From NCBI GenBank assembly GCA_900549525.1, contig UWSJ01000030.1, positions 1-20,290 of the forward strand: 20,290 nucleotides of DNA. Reading direction: 5' to 3'. The stretch comes from an uncultured Coriobacteriaceae bacterium. GTDB taxonomy: Bacteria; Actinomycetota; Coriobacteriia; Coriobacteriales; Atopobiaceae. The number at the start of each line of letters is the position of its first letter. Positions within the stretch are counted from its first letter, which is position 1. The position numbers and the translations under genes were made by a program. Positions 6,971-13,423 of this stretch are shown piece by piece. The notes under the pieces were generated by a model. It saw only the letters and a list, made by a program, of their open reading frames with translations, had not been told where the DNA came from and ran no database searches.

Positions 6971-8005
6971 ATGGCTCAGGGGATTTCAAGAAGGCGGTTC
7001 CTCGGCGCTTCGCTCGTGACGGCTCTGGGGCTGGGGCTCGTGGGATGCGGTGGCTCGCAGGGAAGCGCCGGCACCTCTGCGACGTCGGCTGCGGCGTCCG
7101 AGCCGGTGACCGTGCGCGTGGCATCGCTCAAGGGCCCGACTTCCATCGGTCTCGTGCAGTTTATGAGTGAGGCCAAGGACGGCAAGACTACCAACACCTA
7201 CGAGTTCTCCATGTCGGCCGCGCCTGACGAGGTGACGCCCAAGGTCATCTCCGGCGACGTCGACATCGCACTCGTGCCGTCCAACGTGGCGAGCGTCCTC
7301 TACAACAAGACGGAGGGCAAGGTCGAGGTCATCGACATCAACGCCCTGGGCGTCCTCAACGTCGTGACGGGCGACGGCGCCGTCAAGGAGTTTGACGACC
7401 TTGCCGGCAAGACCGTCTACCTAACCGGCAAGGGGGCCACGCCCGAGTACTCCATGAACTACCTGCTTGCTCAGGCCGGCATCGCCGACAAGGTGACGCT
7501 CGAGTTCAAGAGCGAGCCCACCGAGATCGTGAGCGTGCTTGCCCAGGACGCAAACGCCGTGGGCATCCTGCCCGAGCCCTTCAAGACCGTGGCGCTTGTC
7601 AAGAACCCCGCGCTGTCTTCGCCCATCGACCTCACGGACGTGTGGGACGACCTCGCGGGCGAGACCGGCTCCAAGCTCATCACGGGCGTCACGGTCGTGC
7701 GCAAGGAGTTTGCGGACGCGAATCCCGCGGCCGTGTTCGAGTTCCTCGGCGGCCACGCCGCGAGCGTTGAGGCGGTCAACGCGGATCCGGCAACGTGGGC
7801 GCAGGCCATCGTCGACGAAGGCATCGTCGGCTCCGCCGCCGTCGCCGAGAAGGCCATTCCGGGCTGCCACCTCGTGGCGACGCAGGGCGAGGACATGAAG
7901 GACGCGCTCTCCGGCTACCTCAAGGTGCTCGCCGACGCGGACGTCAGCTCCGTGGGCGGTCAGCTTCCCGGCGATGACTTCTACTACGTGCTGCAGGGCG
8001 CCTAG
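6971..8005 (+). CDS. NMT1/SsuA-type ABC transporter substrate-binding lipoprotein
   Basis: This is a predicted extracellular binding protein, 344 aa, starting at ATG 6971 after GAGGGGGAG. It has a Tat-like SRRRFLG motif (residues 6-12), a short hydrophobic core and a lipobox LVGC (Cys26), followed by a Gly/Ser/Ala linker to about residue 45. The mature part begins VTVRVASLKGPTSIGLVQFM. It contains the NMT1/SsuA-like patterns GDVDIALVPSNVASVLYNK, DDLAGKTVYLTGKGATPEY and NAVGILPEPFKTVAL, which place it with nitrate/sulfonate/taurine and thiamine-precursor binding proteins. The downstream permease-ATPase fusion begins 2 nt after the stop codon, so the two act together. No riboswitch that would name the ligand was recognised upstream, so the substrate is open. 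Confidence 0.88.
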   Translation: MAQGISRRRFLGASLVTALGLGLVGCGGSQGSAGTSATSAAASEPVTVRVASLKGPTSIGLVQFMSEAKDGKTTNTYEFSMSAAPDEVTPKVISGDVDIALVPSNVASVLYNKTEGKVEVIDINALGVLNVVTGDGAVKEFDDLAGKTVYLTGKGATPEYSMNYLLAQAGIADKVTLEFKSEPTEIVSVLAQDANAVGILPEPFKTVALVKNPALSSPIDLTDVWDDLAGETGSKLITGVTVVRKEFADANPAAVFEFLGGHAASVEAVNADPATWAQAIVDEGIVGSAAVAEKAIPGCHLVATQGEDMKDALSGYLKVLADADVSSVGGQLPGDDFYYVLQGA

Positions 8006-8007
8006 GC

Positions 8008-9384
8008 GTGTCGTCACGCGTCGGGGCGGTCGCGTCTTGGCTGCTTGCCTGGCAGCTCGTGGCCACCGTCCTGAATCAGCCGCTCATACTTCCCGCTCCT
8101 ACCGGCGTCGCCTCGGCCCTCGCTGGCCTCGTGACGTCGGCGGGGCTCTGGGGCAAGGTCTGGTTCTCGTTCTCGAGGATCATGGGCGGCTGTGCGCTCG
8201 CCTATGCCGTCGCGGGTGCCCTCGCGGCCTGCGCGCGAGCCTCGCAGGTTGCTCGTGCGCTCGTGCGCGTGCCCATGCTCGTGTTCAAGTCGACGCCGGT
8301 GGCCTGCGTGGTGGTCCTGCTGCTCATCTGGCTGGGTGCTGCCAACGTGAGCATGGCGGCCGTGTTCCTCATGGCGGTGCCCGGCGTCTACTTCGCCCTC
8401 CTCGAGGGGCTCGACCACCTGGACACGAAGCTCGACGAGCTCCTCCGCGTGTACGGGGTGGGGGGCATTCGTCGCTTCCTGCTGCTAACCTGGCGGGGCG
8501 TCGTGCCCTTTCTCGTCGCCGCGAGTGAGGTCGTGGTGGGCATGAGCTGGAAGGCCGGTGTGGCCGCCGAGCTCATCGGCTCCCCGCTCGGTAGCATCGG
8601 GGAGCGCATCTACCAGTCGAAGCTCCTGCTCGACACGCCAGGTCTCTTCGCCTGGACGGTCGTCGTCATTGGGCTCGCGACCCTCTGCGAGAAGGCCTTT
8701 CTGTGCCTGTTGCGCCTGAGCGGACGTGCCGCCGTCTCGCTTTCCCTGAGGGCGCGGCCACGGTCGTCCTCGGCGGGCCCCTCCTCGGCACGAGGCGCCC
8801 TCTCGCTCGAAGGCGTCGTTTTGCCGCACGGCGCGGCGGCTGGCAGGCCCGTGTCGTTTGCGGTTGCTGCCGGCGGCAGGCTGTGCGTCATGGGGCCGTC
8901 CGGTGCCGGGAAGACTACGCTCCTGCGTGCCCTTGCTGGCCTGGAGTCGGTTCCCACGCCGGGCTGTCTCTCGTTCGACTTCCAGGACGACCGACTGATC
9001 GAGGAGGCGTCGGCCTTTCAGAACGTCGCCGTCACGGCGGCGTCGTGGCGCTCTGACGAAGACGTGCGCCAGCTGCTCCAGGTGCTGCTCCCCGGTGTCG
9101 ATGCGGACCGACCCGTGTCGGAGCTTTCGGGCGGGCAGCGCCGACGGGTGGAGCTTGCGCGCGCGCTGGTCGGGCCCGGTGACGCGTTGCTGCTTGATGA
9201 GCCGTTCTCGGGGCTTGATGGCCAAACGCACGCGCAGGCATGCGCCGTCGTGCTAAGCGAGCTTCGCGGACGCTCGCTCGTGGTCGCCACGCACGAGAGC
9301 GACGACGCCCGCAGGCTTGCGGCGCAGACCTTTCTCGTTCCCGTTTCGTCCGTCTCGTCATGTCAACAAAGGAGAGTCTTATGA
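8008..9384 (+). CDS. Fused ABC transporter permease and ATP-binding protein (SsuC-SsuB/TauC-TauB type)
   Basis: One uninterrupted 458-aa frame carries both membrane and ATPase parts of an importer. GTG 8008 starts 2 nt after the preceding stop. Residues 1 to about 240 are a BPD_transp_1 permease with hydrophobic helices and an EAA-like loop (LDELLRVYGVGGIRRFLLLTWRGVVP). A Ser/Arg/Ala-rich linker of about 25 residues follows. The ABC domain then has Walker A GPSGAGKTT (296-304), Q-loop DFQDDRLIEE (family FQdpRLlPW), signature LSGGQ (373-377), Walker B ALLLDEPFSGLD with Asp397-Glu398, and switch His429 (VVATHES). The ATPase half is short, about 200 residues. Related systems use two separate proteins. 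The stop codon overlaps the next gene (ATGA). The likely partner is the upstream NMT1-type lipoprotein; the imported compound is unknown. Confidence 0.88.
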   Translation: MSSRVGAVASWLLAWQLVATVLNQPLILPAPTGVASALAGLVTSAGLWGKVWFSFSRIMGGCALAYAVAGALAACARASQVARALVRVPMLVFKSTPVACVVVLLLIWLGAANVSMAAVFLMAVPGVYFALLEGLDHLDTKLDELLRVYGVGGIRRFLLLTWRGVVPFLVAASEVVVGMSWKAGVAAELIGSPLGSIGERIYQSKLLLDTPGLFAWTVVVIGLATLCEKAFLCLLRLSGRAAVSLSLRARPRSSSAGPSSARGALSLEGVVLPHGAAAGRPVSFAVAAGGRLCVMGPSGAGKTTLLRALAGLESVPTPGCLSFDFQDDRLIEEASAFQNVAVTAASWRSDEDVRQLLQVLLPGVDADRPVSELSGGQRRRVELARALVGPGDALLLDEPFSGLDGQTHAQACAVVLSELRGRSLVVATHESDDARRLAAQTFLVPVSSVSSCQQRRVL

Positions 9385-10091
9385 TGAGCACACACGTCCT
9401 GAGCCGCCGTTCGTTCGTGCTCGGCGCGCTCGGCGTTTCCGCCCTCGCGCTCGCCGGTTGCGGCGGCGCGTCGTCCGGGGAGGCCGCAGGCGATGGCGCG
9501 ACCACGGGTGCCGCGTCCTCTGCCGCTACCGCCGTCCCCGAGACGTCCGGGCCTGCCGCTTCATCCGTATCCGGGGATCTCGCGGAGTATGCCACGGGCA
9601 CCCATCACGCCACAATGGACATCGAGGGGTTCGGCACCATCAAGCTCGAGCTTCTTGCTGACGAGGCTCCCGTCACGGTCGCCAACTTCGCCAAGCTCGT
9701 CTCTGGGGGGTTCTACGACGGCCTCACGTTCCACAGGATCATCAGGGGATTCATGATGCAGGGCGGCGACCCCACGGGTACCGGGCGCGGCGGCTCCGAC
9801 CAGACCATCGTGGGCGAGTTTGCCGCCAACGGGCACGCTAACTCCATCAAGCACGTGCGCGGCACCATATCCATGGCGCGCTCGAGCGACCCGGACTCCG
9901 CGAGCTCGCAGTTCTTCATTATGCAGGAGGACGCCGCAAGCCTTGACGGCCAGTACGCCGCGTTCGGGCACGTCACGGAGGGCATCGAGGTGGTCGACGC
10001 GATCTGCGACTCGGCCAAGCCCACCGACAACAACGGCACCATTCCGGCTGCCGCGCAGCCCAAGATCTCCTCGGTCGTGATGGTGGACTAG
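9381..10091 (+). CDS. Cyclophilin-type peptidyl-prolyl isomerase, lipoprotein
   Basis: This is a predicted membrane-anchored, extracytoplasmic foldase that isomerises X-Pro bonds, 236 aa. The start ATG 9381 overlaps the upstream stop (ATGA) and lies 6 nt after GGAG; ATG 9384 is an alternative. The signal has Tat-like SRRSFVLG, a hydrophobic core and lipobox LAGC (Cys27), then an Ala/Ser/Gly/Thr linker to about residue 68. The cyclophilin domain fills 78-236: FHRIIRGFMMQGGDP holds the catalytic Arg119 and Gln127, and SSQFFIMQ holds Phe179. The Trp/His segment of human CypA is replaced by LDGQYAAFG, as in many bacterial members. Overlap with a transporter gene suggests coupled expression, perhaps to fold the secreted lipoprotein, but a direct link is not shown. 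Confidence 0.92.
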   Translation: MMSTHVLSRRSFVLGALGVSALALAGCGGASSGEAAGDGATTGAASSAATAVPETSGPAASSVSGDLAEYATGTHHATMDIEGFGTIKLELLADEAPVTVANFAKLVSGGFYDGLTFHRIIRGFMMQGGDPTGTGRGGSDQTIVGEFAANGHANSIKHVRGTISMARSSDPDSASSQFFIMQEDAASLDGQYAAFGHVTEGIEVVDAICDSAKPTDNNGTIPAAAQPKISSVVMVD

Positions 10092-10225
10092 CAGAGCCCG
10101 GTCGCGCCGTACGCGTTCGCCGCCCTACTTCCGCCTTTGGCGGCACCAAAGCTCCCCGCTGTCTCCCCGCGTTCTGCTTCTCGTCTACCGTTGCTGCTAC
10201 GACATACCGAGCGAGGAGGAGAACC

Positions 10226-11833
10226 ATGAATCACGGCATGACCGAGAGGCTTCTCACGCGTGAGCAGGCCTCGCCGCAGGCTCCGAAGGTCTACAACGAC
10301 CTGTCACCGGCTCAGCTCGTTGAGATCGCGCTCGCCAACGGCGAGGGAAGGCTTGCGTCCAACGGCTCGCTCGTGGTCGATACCGGCGAGCGCACGGGGC
10401 GTTCGCCCAACGACCGCTACGTCGTCGACGACCCCAAGGTGCACGACAAGGTGTGCTGGGGCAAGGTGAACGTCCCCATCGCGCGCGAGTCCTACGAGCG
10501 CATCTGCCAGGGCGTCGCGGGCTATCTCTTTGGTCGCGAGCTCTACGTGGTGCACGGCCTTGCCGGCGCCAACCGCGATCACGCGCGCAAGGTCTGTGTG
10601 GTGTGCGAACGCGCGAGCCAGGCGCTCTTCATCCATCAGATGCTCGTGCGTCCCACGGCCGAGGAGCTCGCGAACTTTGGCGAGCCCGACATCTACGTGC
10701 TCGCCGCGCCGGGATACCGCACCGACCCCGAGACCGACGGCGTGCACTCGGGCGCGTCGGTCATCCTCGACCTCGCGGGCGGTGGCGTCATCGTGGCGGG
10801 CACCGGCTACTCGGGCGAGATCAAGAAGGCCGTCTTCTCGTTCATGAACTTCCTCCTGCCGAGCGAGGACGACGTGCTCTCCATGCACTGCTCGGCCAAC
10901 ATCGACCCACAGACGGGGGAGACCGCGGTGCTCTTTGGCCTCTCCGGCACGGGCAAGACCACGCTTTCTGCCGATCCCAACCGCCTGCTCATCGGTGACG
11001 ACGAGCACGGCTGGTCAAAGCACGGCGTCTTCAACATCGAGGGCGGCTGCTACGCGAAGGCCATCGACCTGAGCCCCATAGCCGAGCCCGACATCTACGA
11101 GGCCATCCGCTTCGGCGCGGTGTGCGAGAACGTCATCCTTGACGACGAGAGCCGCGAGCCCGACTACGCCGATGCCTCCCGGACGCAGAACACGCGCGTC
11201 GCCTACCCTGTGGAGCACATCAAGAGCGTGCGCCTTGACGGGCGAGGCGGCGTGCCGAGCGTGGTGCTGTTCCTCACGTGCGATGCCTTTGGCGTGCTGC
11301 CGCCCATCTCGCGCCTGTCCCGCGAGGGCGCGATGTACCACTTCATGGCGGGCTTCACGTCCAAGGTGGCCGGCACGGAGGAGGGCGTCAAGGAGCCCCA
11401 GCCCACGTTCTCGGCGCTCTTTGGCGAGCCGTTCATGCCGCTTGCCCCTCGTGTCTACGCCCGCATGCTCGGCGAGCGTATCGACGCGACGCACGCCCGC
11501 GTGTACCTCGTGAACACGGGCTGGCAGGGCGGGGCCTACGGGACGGGATACCGCATCTCGCTTGCCGTGACGCGCTCGCTTGTGACGGCGGCGCTCTCCG
11601 GCGACATCGACGCGGGCGGCTACCAGCACGACGACCGCCTCAACCTTGAGATCCCGCGCGATTGTCCCGGCGTGAGCCCCACGGTTCTGAGCCCGCGCAA
11701 CATGTGGGCTACGCCCGAGGCCTATGACGAGGCCGCCGAGAAGCTCGCCGCGATGTTCGAGCAGCACGCGCTCGAGCGCTATCCCGACCTCGACCCCGCA
11801 GTGCTTGCGGCCGGCCCGCATCCGCTGGGCTAG
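10226..11833 (+). CDS. pckA: Phosphoenolpyruvate carboxykinase (ATP)
   Basis: This cytosolic enzyme interconverts oxaloacetate plus ATP with phosphoenolpyruvate, CO2 and ADP. It is 535 aa, the full family length. ATG 10226 follows GCGAGGAGGAG. The P-loop GLSGTGKTT (238-246) and metal-binding LIGDDEHGW (255-263, Asp258-Asp259) are exact ATP-PEPCK signatures, unlike GTP-dependent enzymes. ERTGRSPNDRYVV near the N terminus is the substrate-binding RSPxDR motif. In fermenting anaerobes this enzyme can run towards CO2 fixation; the direction here cannot be read from sequence. The gene is monocistronic: the gene downstream is on the opposite strand. The 134-nt upstream region has a weak 6-bp hairpin (10135-10140 with 10146-10151) and no confident promoter. 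Confidence 0.97.
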   Translation: MNHGMTERLLTREQASPQAPKVYNDLSPAQLVEIALANGEGRLASNGSLVVDTGERTGRSPNDRYVVDDPKVHDKVCWGKVNVPIARESYERICQGVAGYLFGRELYVVHGLAGANRDHARKVCVVCERASQALFIHQMLVRPTAEELANFGEPDIYVLAAPGYRTDPETDGVHSGASVILDLAGGGVIVAGTGYSGEIKKAVFSFMNFLLPSEDDVLSMHCSANIDPQTGETAVLFGLSGTGKTTLSADPNRLLIGDDEHGWSKHGVFNIEGGCYAKAIDLSPIAEPDIYEAIRFGAVCENVILDDESREPDYADASRTQNTRVAYPVEHIKSVRLDGRGGVPSVVLFLTCDAFGVLPPISRLSREGAMYHFMAGFTSKVAGTEEGVKEPQPTFSALFGEPFMPLAPRVYARMLGERIDATHARVYLVNTGWQGGAYGTGYRISLAVTRSLVTAALSGDIDAGGYQHDDRLNLEIPRDCPGVSPTVLSPRNMWATPEAYDEAAEKLAAMFEQHALERYPDLDPAVLAAGPHPLG

Positions 11834-11841
11834 GTGCTTTT

Positions 11842-11990
11842 CCGTTTCGTCCGCGTCTCGTGCCTGACGTGCGGGACGTGGATGTTACGGTAATTTGACG
11901 ACTCGTAATTTACCGTTTGGCCCGCGTCTTGCTGCCGCGTTACCGCTTGGCCCGCGTTTCGTCGCGGCGAGGTTTCCGTTTGCCCCGTGT
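11842..11990. repeat. Degenerate 15-nt repeat array A (after pckA)
   Basis: The gap between pckA and the DUF559-like gene holds related 15-nt units with consensus CCGTTTGGCCCGCGT. Plus-oriented units start at 11842 (CCGTTTCGTCCGCGT), 11913 (CCGTTTGGCCCGCGT), 11943 (CCGCTTGGCCCGCGT) and 11976 (CCGTTTGCCCCGTGT). A divergent, weaker unit occupies 11876-11890 on the minus strand. The last three plus units are spaced 30 and 33 nt. CGGTAA (11888-11893) and TTACCG (11910-11915) form an inverted repeat at the orientation switch. The same arrangement recurs on the other side of the gene as array B. Confidence 0.8.
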
Positions 11991-12006
11991 TTTCGTTGCG
12001 CCTTCG

Positions 12007-12993
12007 TCACGGCAGCCTGACGGGTTTCTCCGACCTCGGTATGCCAAATCGTTCGAGCAGTGCCACGAACCTCTCGGGGTGCGTGAGGTCGGAGAACTCG
12101 AACCTCATGACGGTCACCCCCTCGAGCGAAGCCCTTGAGTCACGTATGCGCTGTCGAAACAGGAGCTCGTCCAGCTCACGGCCTTGCGTCATTGCCGAGT
12201 TCTTGTACTTCTCGTATCCGTCGAGCTCACCGTCAACGGGCCAGCGCCGCGTTCCCCTCCAGAGCATGTCCGCTCGATAGGGCCAGTCTGGGTTGGACAG
12301 ATTCGGTAGCTCTACCTGGAGCCTCGGCAGCTCAAATCCTTCCTGCAAGACGATGGATCGTGCGATGGATTCGCCGCCGCTCTCGCTCAATGGATTCGCG
12401 TGTCTCGCCACGGCTACCGCCTTCTGCGCCCCGCGTTTGCCGAGCACGAAGCCATGGATGGCCTCGACGAACGAAGACCTGTCCTCGCTGAGTGTTCGCA
12501 GCGCGGAGTCGGCAACTGCCAGTGACTCGCCAAAGGGGAGGGCTCGCATGCAATCGGCTGCGGTCTGTACCAGTGGCGTCACACGTATTCCGTCAACGTG
12601 TTCCGGAACGGTGTCCATCACCCTGTGCCATAGCGTCTGAGCTGTGCTGCCTGAGCGCTGCGCGTTGTTTTGAGCCACGTGCAGCTTTGAAAGTCGTGAC
12701 CACGAGACGTACAGGCCGTGGGCAAGCGCCGCTGATTCGCGACAGAAAACCCAGTTTGGATGCATTGCGGAGGCCGTCCTGAGGATCATCCGTTCCTGCT
12801 CGTTCCTGTGCGTCTCTCGCCAGAAGGCGGCTTCGACGTACATGGATCTTCGCGGTCGAATCACCCTGTTTGAGCGTACCCAGTTGGATATGGTCCTGAG
12901 CTCTCTGGTGTCGAGCGCCCCGCTTTCGAGGCAGAGACGCGCCTGCTGGCTACGACGAAGCTTGTCCAGCAGCCGGTATGCACATGTTCCCAC
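12007..12993 (-). CDS. Predicted wHTH (AbiEi-antitoxin-like) plus PD-(D/E)XK DUF559-like protein
   Basis: This is a 328-aa protein of unproven function. It starts at GTG 12993, with AGAGGAG five nt upstream on the minus strand. The N-terminal half has the layout of actinobacterial AbiEi-like proteins: a helix-turn-helix region (about 8-50, ending RPRRSMYVEA) followed by HPNWVFCRESAALAHGL (78-94, compare 'vlShrSAAaLwGL'). The C-terminal part resembles DUF559/Vsr-like endonuclease folds: SGGESIAR (Glu208), YRADMLW (Asp242), then PVDGELDGYEKY with Glu256, Asp258 and Lys262 as candidate catalytic residues. By eye its base composition is less G+C rich than its neighbours, which suggests transfer. 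Repeat arrays lie on both sides. It could be a defence-related or mobile-element-associated nuclease, or a regulator with a nuclease-like fold; no adjacent AbiEii toxin is present. Confidence 0.7.
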   Translation of the reverse strand: MGTCAYRLLDKLRRSQQARLCLESGALDTRELRTISNWVRSNRVIRPRRSMYVEAAFWRETHRNEQERMILRTASAMHPNWVFCRESAALAHGLYVSWSRLSKLHVAQNNAQRSGSTAQTLWHRVMDTVPEHVDGIRVTPLVQTAADCMRALPFGESLAVADSALRTLSEDRSSFVEAIHGFVLGKRGAQKAVAVARHANPLSESGGESIARSIVLQEGFELPRLQVELPNLSNPDWPYRADMLWRGTRRWPVDGELDGYEKYKNSAMTQGRELDELLFRQRIRDSRASLEGVTVMRFEFSDLTHPERFVALLERFGIPRSEKPVRLP

Positions 12994-13104
12994 GGCTTCT
13001 CCTCTGTACGAATGCCAAGTAGGAAAAGCCTATGGCGGGAATCCGACAAAAGCCTGACGCCGGAGTGACACGAATCTGACACTGCAGCTCATGACGTGGG
13101 GAGA

Positions 13105-13310
13105 GCATGCATGAAAGAGCGACGCGCCCGCCAGCATGCGCATGAAACGGTATCGCGGCCACAGACGCGGATGATTCGGTAATTTGAAGGCCGAGTTATT
13201 ACCGTTTGGCCCGTGTCTTCGCGGCAAGTTTACCGTTTCATGCGCGCCCTGTCGCTCGATTGCCGTTTGGCCCGCGTTTGGAAGAAGCGATTTTGCCGTT
13301 TCGTGCGCGT
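13105..13310. repeat. Degenerate 15-nt repeat array B (upstream of the DUF559-like gene)
   Basis: This array lies in the 430-nt gap between the DUF559-like gene and pta. Plus-oriented 15-nt units start at 13202 (CCGTTTGGCCCGTGT), 13233 (CCGTTTCATGCGCGC), 13263 (CCGTTTGGCCCGCGT) and 13296 (CCGTTTCGTGCGCGT), spaced 31, 30 and 33 nt. Minus-oriented units occupy 13165-13179 (CCGAATCATCCGCGT), 13136-13150 (CCGTTTCATGCGCAT) and a weaker 13105-13119, spaced 29 and 31 nt. The two halves diverge from CGGTAA (13177-13182) and TTACCG (13199-13204), the same geometry as array A. The rest of the gap (12994-13104) shows only the gene's ribosome site and no recognised feature; 13345-13380 is the pta terminator. 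Confidence 0.8.
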
Positions 13311-13344
13311 CCGGGTCGTGGACGGATCCAGCAGCGCCCGTGCC

Positions 13345-13380
13345 AAACAAAAAACGGGCGCCGTCCGAAGACGACGCCCG
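13345..13380 (-). terminator. Rho-independent terminator of pta
   Basis: Read on the minus strand, CGGGCG and GTC pair with GAC and CGCCCG around a TTCG tetraloop, with one 2x2 internal mismatch. A run of six T and then GTTTGG follows. It begins 43 nt after the pta stop codon. This is the most classical terminator in the window. Confidence 0.9.
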
Positions 13381-13423
13381 CAGCTTCGCGTGATGAACGC
13401 TGCAGCAGAAACTAAACGACGAG

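Noticed and set aside
8700..8830. Possible frameshift creating an artificial permease-ATPase fusion
   Set aside because: The frame stays open with a plausible linker, both domains are in the same frame, and no internal start with a ribosome site for a separate ATPase was found. Kept as a true fusion, subject to read-level checking.
10135..10151. Terminator after the cyclophilin gene
   Set aside because: The stem CTTTGG/CCAAAG is only 6 bp with a 5-nt loop and no T run.
11842..13310. CRISPR array
   Set aside because: The repeats are only about 15 nt, degenerate and in both orientations, intervening segments are about 15 nt, and no cas genes are present.
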